Shown piece by piece: positions 1 to 10,361 of a DNA stretch of 64,000 nucleotides. The notes under the pieces are model-generated. The model was not told where the DNA came from, ran no database searches, and saw only the letters and a list, made by a program, of their open reading frames with translations. This DNA is from Acinetobacter puyangensis (GTDB lineage Bacteria; Pseudomonadota; Gammaproteobacteria; Pseudomonadales; Moraxellaceae), in NCBI RefSeq assembly GCF_900096995.1, contig NZ_OANT01000007.1:102173-166172 (forward strand), written 5' to 3'. How positions within the stretch are numbered: the stretch's first letter is position 1; the number at the start of each line of letters is the position of its first letter. The position numbers and the translations under genes are program-made.

Positions 1-47
1 GCAAGTAGGGCTACATCTTAGACTGAAATGGGAAATAGAGGTTATTT

Positions 48-695
48 ATGCAGATTCGTCGTTTTTTACTTGCCTTATCATTTGCGAGTTCAGCAATGTC
101 AGTGGCATTCGCAGATTATCAATCTTTAAATAATAATGTAGTTGCTAATGATCGTCTTGAACAATTATCACGTACGTTAAGTGCCGGGACGTATACTACA
201 GTCTCATATCGTAGTGGCAACAATCAGGAAGATGCTGCGCCAATCGAATTAAATAATGCAACCTTAAGCAGTAAATATGGGGCTTCCAATAGCGCACTCA
301 GTACATGGATGGTGACACATCCAATTAAAAATGCCCGGATTAGTTCCGAATATGGAACTCGTACACTTTTGGGTTCAACCCGTCATCATTCCGGTATTGA
401 TTTTGCAGCACCGTCTGGTACACCGATTTATGCGACTGGTCCAGGTATTGTGACAAAATCAGGCTGGGGTACAGGCTATGGGAATTATGTTGAAGTTGAT
501 CATGGTAATGGTTATACCACACGCTATGCACATGCTTCACGCTTAAATGTCAGTGTAGGTGATCGGGTCAATGCCGGCGAGCATATTGCCAATGTGGGGT
601 GTACAGGCCGTTGTACAGGTCCTCATTTACATTTTGAAGTGGTTAAATCTGGTAAGCGTCAGAATCCGTCAACCTATTTGGCCATGTTGCCATAA
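48..695 (+). CDS. M23 family (LytM-type) peptidoglycan endopeptidase
   Basis: Exported 215-residue protein with an N-terminal signal peptide (basic MQIRR start, hydrophobic stretch, likely cleavage after the AFA near residue 22) and a C-terminal M23 domain from about residue 95. The zinc-site motifs are visible: HHSGIDFA (H-x3-D) near residues 112-119, HGNGYTTRYAH, and GPHLHFEV (the HxH pair) near the end. M23 enzymes cleave peptide cross-links in peptidoglycan in the periplasm, or act as amidase activators when degenerate; here the metal ligands look intact, so catalysis is plausible. The start is supported by AGAGG six bases upstream. It stands alone and is followed by a good terminator. 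The exact substrate cannot be told. Confidence 0.9.
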   Translation: MQIRRFLLALSFASSAMSVAFADYQSLNNNVVANDRLEQLSRTLSAGTYTTVSYRSGNNQEDAAPIELNNATLSSKYGASNSALSTWMVTHPIKNARISSEYGTRTLLGSTRHHSGIDFAAPSGTPIYATGPGIVTKSGWGTGYGNYVEVDHGNGYTTRYAHASRLNVSVGDRVNAGEHIANVGCTGRCTGPHLHFEVVKSGKRQNPSTYLAMLP

Positions 696-999
696 ATTTG
701 ATTCGACTTTTATTTTCCAAAAAAGTCGCCATTCGGCGATTTTTTTATAGAGACTAAAAAATTTAAAATAGATCAAGAATACAATCGTCCGCATCTGCTT
801 TAGCATGAATATAAATTATAATGATGCATTTTGTATGATAATTAGACAAACAGGCGCTTTTTTTGTTGTGTTTTGTAAAATATAGGCTTTTGCCATTTTT
901 TAAAAAAATATAGGCTTTATTCTGTATTCATTTTCAGATCTAACACTTTTTGCTTTAGATCTGTAAAATTCAGGGACTGGTTAAGAGATAGGTGAAAAT
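696..999. other. Intergenic region with aceE leader; direct repeat
   Basis: No gene is seen here. Besides the terminator at 721-747 the stretch is AT-rich and should hold the aceE promoter and leader. A 13-base direct repeat, AAATATAGGCTTT, occurs at 878-890 and 906-918, one copy every 28 bases, about 80-120 bases before the aceE start codon. It could be a regulator site; this is inference. Confidence 0.5.
721..747 (+). terminator. Rho-independent terminator after the M23 peptidase
   Basis: A short TCGCC-ATTC-GGCGA hairpin flanked by an A-run on the left and seven T on the right lies about 30 bases after the stop codon. Confidence 0.75.
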
Positions 1000-3717
1000 A
1001 TGGCTTTTTATGGCGATACAGATGCGTTGGAAACTCAAGAATGGCAAGAAGCTTTCGATTCTGTGATCGAACATATGGGATCGGAACGAGCAGCATTCTT
1101 ATTGCAAATACTTTATCAACGTGCGATCGCAAAACATTTACCGATTCAACGATTAAATACACCCTATCTCAATACCATTTCGGTTGATGAAGAACCTGCT
1201 ATGCCGGGCGATCAGGATATGGAACGTCGTATTCGTGCCTTGATCCGCTGGAATGCATTGGCGATGGTCTTACGCGCCAACAAAACTGGCGATGATCTAG
1301 GTGGGCATTTGGCAAGTTTTGCTTCTTCAGCCACACTCTATGATGTTGGCTTTAACCACTTTTTCCGTGCAGCCAATGATCATTTTGGCGGCGATATGAT
1401 TTATTATCAAGGCCATTGTGCACCGGGGATTTATGCACGTTCTTATTTGGAAGGTCGTTTGACCGATGAACAACTCGCCAATTTTCGCCGTGAAGTCAAT
1501 GGTAATGGTTTACCGAGTTATCCGCATCCGTATTTAATGCCGGATTACTGGCAGTTTCCAACGGTGTCGATGGGACTTGGACCGATCATGTCGATTTATC
1601 AGGCACATATTCAAAAATATTTAATGAACCGTGGTTTGATTAAAGAAGAAGATCGTAAAATCTGGGCATATCTGGGTGATGGTGAAATGGATGAACCCGA
1701 AAGTCTGGGTGCAATTTCACTGGCAGGTCGTGAAAAGCTGGATAATCTGATTTGGGTGGTCAACTGTAACTTACAGCGCCTAGATGGTCCGGTGCGAGGC
1801 AATGGCAAGATTATTCAGGAATTAGAATCATTATTCCGTGGTGCTGGCTGGCGTGTGATTAAAGTGGTCTGGGGACGTCATTGGGATCCGCTTTTGGCCC
1901 AAGATAAATCCGGTGCATTAAAAGCTCGTATGGAAGAAGCGGTAGATGGTGATTATCAACGCTATCAAGTGAAAGGTGGCGGTTATGCCAGAGAGCATTT
2001 CTTTGGTCAATATCCGGAATCTGCGGAACTGGTCAAACATTTAAGTGATGATGACATTGATGCCTTAAATCGTGGTGGTCATGATCCGTATAAAGTCTAT
2101 GCGGCCTATGCCGAAGCAACCAAGAGCAATGGTCAGCCCACTGTGATTCTGGCAAAAACCGTAAAAGGCTATGGTTTGTCCGATGAGATTGAAGCCGTCA
2201 ATAAAACGCATCAGATCAAGAAAATGCACATTGATTCACTTAAATATGTGCGCAACCGTTTTAATTTACCGTTTTCTGATGAACAACTGGAAGAATTACC
2301 CTTCTATCGTCCCAGCGAAAATTCACCTGAAATGAAATATCTCAAAGGTCGTCGTGAATCACTGGGGGGTTATTTGCCCGCACGCCGTAAAGAAAGTGTC
2401 TCTTTACCAATTCCGGAACTCTCAGTATTTGATGCGGTGTTAAGTGGTAGCAATGGTAAAGAACAATCCACGACCATGGTGATGGTGCGTCTGATTTCTG
2501 CCTTGTTAAAAGAAAAAGAACTGAAAAATCATGTGGTACCGATTGTGCCTGATGAAGCACGTACTTTTGGTCTGGAAGGAATGTTCCGCCAATTGGGGAT
2601 CTATGCAGCACACGGGCAAAAATACACTCCGGAAGACAATGAACAGCTCATGAATTATCGTGAAGCTAAAGATGGTCACATGTTGCAAGAAGGGATCAAT
2701 GAAGCTGGAGCAATGAGTGCTTGGGCGGCATTGGGTAGCAGTTATTCGACCAATAACCTGCCGATGATTCCGATGTATATGTATTACTCGATGTTTGGTT
2801 TCCAGCGGATCGGTGATATTGCTTGGGCAGCAGGTGATGCACAGGCTCAAGGGTTCTTACTCGGTGCCACAGCGGGACGTACCACACTTAACGGTGAAGG
2901 GTTACAACATCAGGATGGGCATTCGCATATTCTGGCAAGTACGATTCCAAACTGTGTGGCTTATGATCCATGTTTTGGTTATGAGCTTGCAGTGATCGTA
3001 CATGATGGTTTAAAACGCATGTATGTCGAGCAGGAACGTGTGTTCTATTATTTGACCCTGATGAATGAAAATTATGCTCATCCGGAAATGCCAAAAGGTG
3101 TTGAAGAAGGTATCCGTAAAGGCATGTATTTGCTTGAGAAGGATGACAAAGCCACTGTACAACTGTTGGGTGCTGGCGTGATCTTGCGTGAAGTGATCAA
3201 GGCTGCACAAATTCTGCGTGACGAATATCAAATTCATGCCAATGTCTGGAGCGTAACCAGCTTTAACGAACTGGCACGTGACGGTATGGCATGTGAAGAA
3301 TATAACCGCAAGCATCCGGTGAGTGAAGAAACCAGAGAAAGCTGGGTATCACAGCAGCTTCGTCCTTATGAAGGGATCGTGGTGTCTGCAACTGATCATA
3401 TCCGTTTATACAGCGAACAGATTCGTGCTTATTTACCAGAAGGTCGTCCTTTTGTGGCGTTGGGTACAGATGGTTATGGCCGTTCCGATACTCGTGAAAA
3501 TTTAAGAAGTTATTTTGAAGTGGATGCTGCGCATATTGTGGTGGCGACGCTGAAAAAACTTGCTGATGAAGGCGAGGTGGAAAACCGTCTGGTTAAGGAT
3601 GCGATTTCTAGTCTGGAAATTGATATTGATCGTCCATCGCCATGGAAACCGCAAGCACATGCCGAAGTTCAGGCTGTTGCAGAATATATCGAACCGAATG
3701 CTTCGGAGGAGAAATAA
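1000..3717 (+). CDS. aceE: Pyruvate dehydrogenase E1 component (homodimeric type)
   Basis: 905 residues, the usual size for the gammaproteobacterial homodimeric E1. It decarboxylates pyruvate with thiamine diphosphate and passes the acetyl group to the lipoyl arms of E2. The ThDP-binding motif is visible as GDGEMDEPES followed about 30 residues later by NCNLQRLDGPVRGNGK (near residues 226-266). The C-terminal transketolase-like regions are complete. The E2 gene aceF begins two bases after the stop, so the two are cotranscribed; lpd (E3) is not next door. No PdhR-type regulator gene precedes it, unlike the pdhR-aceEF order of Escherichia coli. Confidence 0.98.
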   Translation: MAFYGDTDALETQEWQEAFDSVIEHMGSERAAFLLQILYQRAIAKHLPIQRLNTPYLNTISVDEEPAMPGDQDMERRIRALIRWNALAMVLRANKTGDDLGGHLASFASSATLYDVGFNHFFRAANDHFGGDMIYYQGHCAPGIYARSYLEGRLTDEQLANFRREVNGNGLPSYPHPYLMPDYWQFPTVSMGLGPIMSIYQAHIQKYLMNRGLIKEEDRKIWAYLGDGEMDEPESLGAISLAGREKLDNLIWVVNCNLQRLDGPVRGNGKIIQELESLFRGAGWRVIKVVWGRHWDPLLAQDKSGALKARMEEAVDGDYQRYQVKGGGYAREHFFGQYPESAELVKHLSDDDIDALNRGGHDPYKVYAAYAEATKSNGQPTVILAKTVKGYGLSDEIEAVNKTHQIKKMHIDSLKYVRNRFNLPFSDEQLEELPFYRPSENSPEMKYLKGRRESLGGYLPARRKESVSLPIPELSVFDAVLSGSNGKEQSTTMVMVRLISALLKEKELKNHVVPIVPDEARTFGLEGMFRQLGIYAAHGQKYTPEDNEQLMNYREAKDGHMLQEGINEAGAMSAWAALGSSYSTNNLPMIPMYMYYSMFGFQRIGDIAWAAGDAQAQGFLLGATAGRTTLNGEGLQHQDGHSHILASTIPNCVAYDPCFGYELAVIVHDGLKRMYVEQERVFYYLTLMNENYAHPEMPKGVEEGIRKGMYLLEKDDKATVQLLGAGVILREVIKAAQILRDEYQIHANVWSVTSFNELARDGMACEEYNRKHPVSEETRESWVSQQLRPYEGIVVSATDHIRLYSEQIRAYLPEGRPFVALGTDGYGRSDTRENLRSYFEVDAAHIVVATLKKLADEGEVENRLVKDAISSLEIDIDRPSPWKPQAHAEVQAVAEYIEPNASEEK

Positions 3718-3719
3718 TC

Positions 3720-5399
3720 ATGCAAATTACAACTCCTGATATTGGTGTAGATAAGGCAGTCGTTGCGGAAATTTTGGTGAGTGTGGGCGATACGATTCAG
3801 GAAAATGACAGCATTGTCCTACTTGAATCGGATAAGGCCTCGGTAGAAGTACCCAGTACTGCGGCTGGGGTGGTAAAAGCCATTCTGGTTAAGCAGGGCG
3901 ATGATGTGACAGAGGGTACTGTACTGATTGAGCTTGACTCAGAAGCATCAGCATCAAATGCCGAACAAGAGAAAGCGACTGATCCATCAGCCGAGCAAAC
4001 CGCAGAACCTGTTAAATCAGAATCTCCAGCAGATGCAGCGCCAGAAAAAACCGAATCGAAAGAGCAGCCACAAACCACTGGTGAAACACAGGAAGTTGAA
4101 TTAAAAGTTCCTGATATTGGTGTAGAAAAGGCGGCAATCGCTGAAATTCTGATACAGGTCGGCGATCAGATTGCCGTCGATGATAGTGTTGTTGTTGCCG
4201 AATCAGATAAAGCGACTGTGGAAATTCCAAGTACTGTTGCCGGTGAAGTAACGTCTATCGCTGTGAAAGCAGGTGATATGGTTAAAGAAGGTACATTGCT
4301 GTTAACCGTTAAAACCGCAGGTGCTGCGTCTGCCAAGCCCGCTGTTGCCGAGAAATCGACTGTTACCGAAAAGCCAGCACCAGCAGCAGAAAAACCAGCG
4401 GCTGTTAAAGCTGATCCGGTGACAACGACTGAAAAGCCTGCTACGCCAAGTTCTACAGATACTGCAAAACTAACCGATGAACAACAAGCTGCTAATGCCA
4501 AAGTTTATGCCGGTCCTGCGGTACGTCAGTTGGCACGGGAACTCGGCGTGCTACTTGCTGAAGTCAAGGCATCTGGTGAACATGGTCGAATCCTAAAAGA
4601 TGATGTCTTTGCCTATGTGAAGACACGTCTTAGTCAACCGGCTGCAAAACAGACGGCTGCGCCTGTTGCTTCTGGCTTACCGCCATTACCGGATTTTTCT
4701 AGCTATGGTGGTGGTGAAGTCAAAGCCATGACACGCTTACAGCAAGTGTCAGTGCCACAGCTTTCTTTAAATAACTTTATTCCACAAGTGACCCAATTTG
4801 ATCTGGCAGATATTACTGCACTTGAAGCATGGCGTGGTGAGCTCAAAGAAGGCTTTAAAAAACAGGGAATTGGTTTAACCATTCTGGCATTTATCGCCAA
4901 GGCAACTGCTTATCTGTTAAAAGAAGAACCTTATTTTGCTGGACATCTTGCTGACGATCAAAAATCGGTGTTGCTACGCAATGAAATTCACATTGGCATT
5001 GCCGTGGCAACGCCAGATGGCTTAACTGTACCAGTACTGCGTAATCCTGATCAGAAATCGATTAAGCAAATTGCACAGGAACTCGGAGAGCTTAGCCAGA
5101 AAGCACGTGATAAAAAACTTTCCCCGAAAGATTTGCAAGGTGCAAACTTTACCATTACCAGTCTGGGCAGTATTGGTGGCACGGCCTTTACCCCACTGGT
5201 GAACTGGCCACAAGTTGCGATTCTGGGTTTATCGCCTGCAACCATGCAACCCGTATGGAATGGTAAGGATTTTGAGCCACGGTTGATGTTGCCATTGTCC
5301 TTATCCTATGATCATCGTGTGATTAATGGTGCAGATGCGGCACGTTTTACCCGCAAACTCACCCTGTTATTAAAAGATATTCGTAATATTTTGCTTTAA
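3720..5399 (+). CDS. aceF: Pyruvate dehydrogenase E2, dihydrolipoamide acetyltransferase
   Basis: 559 residues. Two N-terminal lipoyl domains are seen (about 2-75 and 122-195), each with an ESDKA motif; the first lipoyl lysine is Lys39. Ala/Pro/Lys/Glu-rich linkers follow each one, then a peripheral subunit-binding domain (AGPAVRQLARELG, about 285-320) and the catalytic domain ending with the SYDHRVINGADA active-site motif. It transfers acetyl groups to CoA and forms the complex core. The start at 3720 is chosen because GGAGG lies at the very end of aceE with seven bases before the ATG, and MQITTPDIGVDKA is the normal E2 beginning; an upstream in-frame ATG at 3642 inside aceE is not used. Two lipoyl domains is fewer than the three of E. 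coli. Confidence 0.97.
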   Translation: MQITTPDIGVDKAVVAEILVSVGDTIQENDSIVLLESDKASVEVPSTAAGVVKAILVKQGDDVTEGTVLIELDSEASASNAEQEKATDPSAEQTAEPVKSESPADAAPEKTESKEQPQTTGETQEVELKVPDIGVEKAAIAEILIQVGDQIAVDDSVVVAESDKATVEIPSTVAGEVTSIAVKAGDMVKEGTLLLTVKTAGAASAKPAVAEKSTVTEKPAPAAEKPAAVKADPVTTTEKPATPSSTDTAKLTDEQQAANAKVYAGPAVRQLARELGVLLAEVKASGEHGRILKDDVFAYVKTRLSQPAAKQTAAPVASGLPPLPDFSSYGGGEVKAMTRLQQVSVPQLSLNNFIPQVTQFDLADITALEAWRGELKEGFKKQGIGLTILAFIAKATAYLLKEEPYFAGHLADDQKSVLLRNEIHIGIAVATPDGLTVPVLRNPDQKSIKQIAQELGELSQKARDKKLSPKDLQGANFTITSLGSIGGTAFTPLVNWPQVAILGLSPATMQPVWNGKDFEPRLMLPLSLSYDHRVINGADAARFTRKLTLLLKDIRNILL

Positions 5400-5422
5400 C
5401 AGCCCTGCTTTAAAATTTTCTA

Positions 5423-5464
5423 ATGCGTCGATTTTCATTCAGGAAATCGACGCATTTCTTTTTA
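5423..5464 (+). terminator. Terminator of the aceEF operon
   Basis: Perfect 12-bp stem (ATGCGTCGATTT with AAATCGACGCAT), nine-base loop, then TTCTTTTTAT. It closes the aceEF transcript about 25 bases after aceF. Confidence 0.9.
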
Positions 5465-5644
5465 TACAGATAGATGAATTTTTACACTTTTATATCGTAA
5501 AGTATTGATTGGTTTTTTGAATCATTTTTTTAGATTAATCGTTTTCATGATTGATTAAGTTGGTTAGATGATTGATTCATAAATATAAATAAAAAATGTC
5601 AATATCTTACTGAAATACTAGGATTTTTTAATTTTGTGATAGAG

Positions 5645-5673
5645 TTGACAAACAATAAAAACAAGCATTGTAT
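5645..5673 (+). promoter_or_regulatory. Candidate sigma-70 promoter for the ODP-type MBL gene
   Basis: TTGACA at 5645-5650, 17-base spacer, and TTGTAT at 5668-5673. The -35 is consensus and the -10 is weaker. It would give a leader of about 50 bases before the ATG at 5729. Confidence 0.45.
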
Positions 5674-5728
5674 CTTTTTGTAAAGCCCCTTATGTTAAGT
5701 TCATTATCAATAACTTATCAGCATTCTT

Positions 5729-6526
5729 ATGGCTTTGGATCGTACCACCTCTCAAATCTTATATGATGATGGGCAACATAAATGTATTGCGTTTACCAGT
5801 CTGGTTAAAGGTGAGGGTGTACAGGCCAATCAATTTCTGATTATTCACGACAAACATGCCGCAGTGCTCGATCCAGGTGGTGACTTGACGTATACCCCAC
5901 TGACATTGGAATTGAGTAAATATGTGCGGCTTAGCCAACTGGATTATGTAATTGCTTCCCATCAGGATCCTGACATTATTACCTCTATGCCAAGATGGTT
6001 GGTCTATACTCAGGCAAAAGTGGTGTCTTCCAAATTATGGGCACGTTTTCTACCACATTTAAACTCGGCATTCACCAGTGATCGTATTCAGGGCGGCTGG
6101 CTGGAACGTCTGATTGAATTACCGGATGAAGGCGGCATTATTCATTTAGGTGATAGTGTGATTAAAGCTGTGCCTGCCCATTTTTTACATTCGGTGGGTA
6201 ATTTCCAGTTTTATGATCCAATTGCCAAGATTCTATTTTCTGGTGATATGGGCGCATCAATTGTATCGGACGCCAATGCTCCAATTACCGATTTTGAAGC
6301 GCATACGCACAAAATGCGTGCTTTTCACCAGCGTTATATGTGTTCAAACCGAGTGATCCGGTTCTGGGTTAATATGGTACGGGAAATGGATATTGAAATG
6401 ATTGTGCCGCAGCATGGCACACCTTTTATTGGCAAAGACATGATCAATGAGTTTCTGAACTGGATTGAGCGACTGGAATGCGGCATTGATCTGTTTAATC
6501 AGAATTCCTATCGTTGTCCGAATTAA
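5729..6526 (+). CDS. MBL-fold metallohydrolase-like protein of the oxygen-binding di-iron (ODP) type
   Basis: 265-residue cytoplasmic protein with a metallo-beta-lactamase fold. The metal motif is SHQDPD at residues 77-82 (H-x-D-x-D, the form seen in flavodiiron and ODP proteins, without the final His of hydrolases); further ligands are likely in PAHFLHS, the Asp of LFSGDMG, and the His of VPQHGTPF. In this family the site usually binds two irons and reacts with oxygen, nitric oxide or peroxide, as in flavodiiron proteins or the chemotaxis oxygen sensor ODP. There is no flavodoxin or rubredoxin domain here and no chemotaxis gene nearby, so the partner and role are unknown. Monocistronic. Confidence 0.85.
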   Translation: MALDRTTSQILYDDGQHKCIAFTSLVKGEGVQANQFLIIHDKHAAVLDPGGDLTYTPLTLELSKYVRLSQLDYVIASHQDPDIITSMPRWLVYTQAKVVSSKLWARFLPHLNSAFTSDRIQGGWLERLIELPDEGGIIHLGDSVIKAVPAHFLHSVGNFQFYDPIAKILFSGDMGASIVSDANAPITDFEAHTHKMRAFHQRYMCSNRVIRFWVNMVREMDIEMIVPQHGTPFIGKDMINEFLNWIERLECGIDLFNQNSYRCPN

Positions 6527-6729
6527 TTCTGAATAGATGCTAAGCTTTACTTTAAAAATCATGGGTTGGTCTGTGTGAATGCGCAGATCAGCCTATTTTT
6601 ATTAAAATAAACATGGTATAAAAATGCGTCTGACTGTGATGAAGATAACAAGATTTTTGTGCTGATGTCATTTATGTAAAAATAAGCACAAGAAAAAATG
6701 AAATTTAGTGTGAAATTTGTTTATAATAG

Positions 6730-8223
<1,494 letters not shown>

Positions 8224-8252
8224 TTAATGGCAACTAAAGCATAAAATAAATC

Positions 8253-8285
8253 AACAGCTGTCCATGATGGATGGCTGTTTTTTAT
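8253..8285 (+). terminator. guaB terminator
   Basis: AACAGC pairs with GCTGTT around an inner TCC...GGA stem, followed directly by TTTTTATT. It lies about 30 bases after the guaB stop. Confidence 0.8.
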
Positions 8286-8336
8286 TGTAGAATGAAAAGA
8301 TTCGACAATATTGTAATTTGATACAGAGAACATAAT

Positions 8337-9680
8337 ATGAGTTATTTTGGTACCGATGGTATTCGCGGAAAATTTGGACAGAAACCCATCACGCCAGAAT
8401 TTGCCCTCAAACTGGGATTTGCTGCGGGTAGTGTATTAAAACGTGTCTATCCCAAGAAAAAACCGATTGTGGTTTTAGGTAAAGATACCCGTCTATCCGG
8501 TTATATTCTGGAATCGGCTTTACAGGCAGGTTTGAATTCCGCCGGTGTTTATGTGCATTTACTGGGGCCGTTGCCAACACCTGCAATTGCGCATTTAACC
8601 CGTGCCTTACATGCCAATGCTGGGATTGTCATTTCCGCTTCACACAATCCATATTTCGATAATGGCATTAAGTTTTTCTCCAGTGAAGGGAAAAAACTAC
8701 CTGATGAATTACAAGAAGCGATTAATGCCGAATTAGAAAAAGATATTGTCATTCATGAGCCTGACCAACTCGGTAAAAGTTTCAGGGTTGATGACGCACA
8801 AGGGCGTTATATTGAATTTTGTAAATCCACTTTTCCCTATCATTTAAATTTACAGGACTATACCATTGTCGTGGATTGTGCCAATGGTGCAGCTTATAAT
8901 GTTGGTCCTGCGGTTTTTCGTGAACTAGGGGCAAAAGTTATTACGATTTTTGATACCCCGAATGGTCTTAATATTAATGATGGCTGTGGTTCGACCCATC
9001 CCGAAAATTTACAAAAAGCCGTGATCAGACATCAGGCCGATCTTGGCATTGCCTTTGATGGTGATGCAGATCGTGTGGTGTTAGTGGATAAACATGGCAA
9101 ATTGATTGATGGCGACCATATCCTGTATATCCTTGCCACCAAAGCTCGAAAGAAACCTGCCGGAATCGCAGGTACCTTAATGACCAATATGGCATTGGAG
9201 CTTGCGCTGGCGCAAGCAGATGTACCTTTTGTCCGTGCCAAAGTTGGTGATCGTTATGTATTACAAGCTTTAGAAGAAAATGGCTGGCTGCTTGGCGGCG
9301 AACCCTCAGGGCATATCTTGACACTGGATAAAAGCACCACAGGGGATGCCATCATTTCTGCCTTACAGGTATTGCGTGTGATGGTTGAAAAACAACTGGC
9401 GCTGGATGAATTGGTGGCAGATTTTAAATTATTCCCACAAGTGCTTGAAAATGTTCGACTGGAACATATGATCGACCCGTATGCAGATGCCTTACTGGTT
9501 GACGAATTTGCCAAAGCAGAACAGCAGTTGAAAGGTCGTGGACGGTTGCTGATTCGTAAATCTGGTACAGAACCTGTGATCCGGGTGATGGTAGAAGGTG
9601 ATCAGTTTGAAGAAGTACAGAAGTTGGCAAAACATCTTGCCAGTGTTATTCGCCAAAGTGCTGTAATTTCTGAAGAATAA
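8337..9680 (+). CDS. glmM: Phosphoglucosamine mutase
   Basis: 447 residues, as usual for GlmM. It converts glucosamine-6-phosphate to glucosamine-1-phosphate for UDP-GlcNAc, feeding peptidoglycan and lipopolysaccharide. The N-terminus [13 protein letters not shown], the phosphoserine loop [12 protein letters not shown] (near residues 99-110), the metal loop AFDGDADRV, and the C-terminal phosphate-binding loop [13 protein letters not shown] are all seen. It is the first gene of a close group with pdxH (12 bases later) and recJ. In many gammaproteobacteria glmM instead follows folP or ftsH; that context is absent here. Confidence 0.97.
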   Translation: MSYFGTDGIRGKFGQKPITPEFALKLGFAAGSVLKRVYPKKKPIVVLGKDTRLSGYILESALQAGLNSAGVYVHLLGPLPTPAIAHLTRALHANAGIVISASHNPYFDNGIKFFSSEGKKLPDELQEAINAELEKDIVIHEPDQLGKSFRVDDAQGRYIEFCKSTFPYHLNLQDYTIVVDCANGAAYNVGPAVFRELGAKVITIFDTPNGLNINDGCGSTHPENLQKAVIRHQADLGIAFDGDADRVVLVDKHGKLIDGDHILYILATKARKKPAGIAGTLMTNMALELALAQADVPFVRAKVGDRYVLQALEENGWLLGGEPSGHILTLDKSTTGDAIISALQVLRVMVEKQLALDELVADFKLFPQVLENVRLEHMIDPYADALLVDEFAKAEQQLKGRGRLLIRKSGTEPVIRVMVEGDQFEEVQKLAKHLASVIRQSAVISEE

Positions 9681-9692
9681 AAGGATAAAATC

Positions 9693-10349
9693 ATGAGTGA
9701 TGTGATCAAAGATTTAAGTGAATTACGATTAAATTATCAACGTGCCGAACTGCATGAAGATCAGATAGCGACACATCCTCATACACAGTTCTTAAACTGG
9801 TTTAATCTGGCATTAACCACCAATTTACCAGAACCCTATGCCATGTCGGTTGCGACTGCCAGTGCAACAGGGGTGCCGCATGTGCGTACTTTATTATTGC
9901 GTGGCGCTACCGAACAGGGTTATGACTTTTATAGTAATTACGACAGTTTAAAAGGTCATGATCTGGCACAGAATCCTCAGGCACAATTATTGTTTTACTG
10001 GGCAGGGTTGGAACAACAGGTGCGTATTTCCGGACGAGTTGAAAAAATTTCGCTGGAAGAATCGACAGATTATTATCATAAACGACCGCATGATAGCCAG
10101 ATTGCAGCGCACGTCAGTACCCCGCAAAGTGGTGTGATTGAAAGCCGTGAAGCGTTGCAGCAACGTTTTGATGCGACCTTTGCACAACTTCAACATACTC
10201 ATCCATTACCCAAACCGGATTTTTGGGGTGGCTATCGCTTGATCCCGGACTATTATGAATTCTGGCAAGGTCGTCCGAATCGCTTGCATGACCGCATTAG
10301 CTATACGCAACAAGATGGTCAGTGGATCATTCAACGTTTGATGCCTTGA
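9693..10349 (+). CDS. pdxH: Pyridoxamine/pyridoxine 5'-phosphate oxidase
   Basis: 218 residues. An FMN enzyme that oxidises pyridoxine or pyridoxamine 5'-phosphate to pyridoxal 5'-phosphate, the last step of vitamin B6 synthesis and salvage. The split-barrel FMN-binding segment VRTLLLRG and the conserved C-terminal block (EFWQGRPNRLHDR) are present, matching the PdxH family end to end. AAGGA precedes the ATG. It sits between glmM and recJ with gaps of 12 bases on each side, so it is probably cotranscribed with both although the functions are unrelated. Confidence 0.96.
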   Translation: MSDVIKDLSELRLNYQRAELHEDQIATHPHTQFLNWFNLALTTNLPEPYAMSVATASATGVPHVRTLLLRGATEQGYDFYSNYDSLKGHDLAQNPQAQLLFYWAGLEQQVRISGRVEKISLEESTDYYHKRPHDSQIAAHVSTPQSGVIESREALQQRFDATFAQLQHTHPLPKPDFWGGYRLIPDYYEFWQGRPNRLHDRISYTQQDGQWIIQRLMP

Positions 10350-10361
10350 TCTAATATTTTG

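Larger units (their letters stand above)
5400..5728. other. Intergenic region between aceF and the MBL gene
   Basis: Apart from the terminator at 5423-5464 and a promoter candidate at 5645-5673 there is no gene. The AT-rich middle has the direct repeat ATGATTGATT at 5547-5556 and 5568-5577, starts 21 bases apart (two helical turns), with a further TTGATT nearby. It may be a binding site, but nothing identifies a protein. Confidence 0.45.

Noticed and set aside
917..3315. Several 60-110 codon frames opposite aceE
   Set aside because: They are antisense shadows of a highly conserved gene without start signals.
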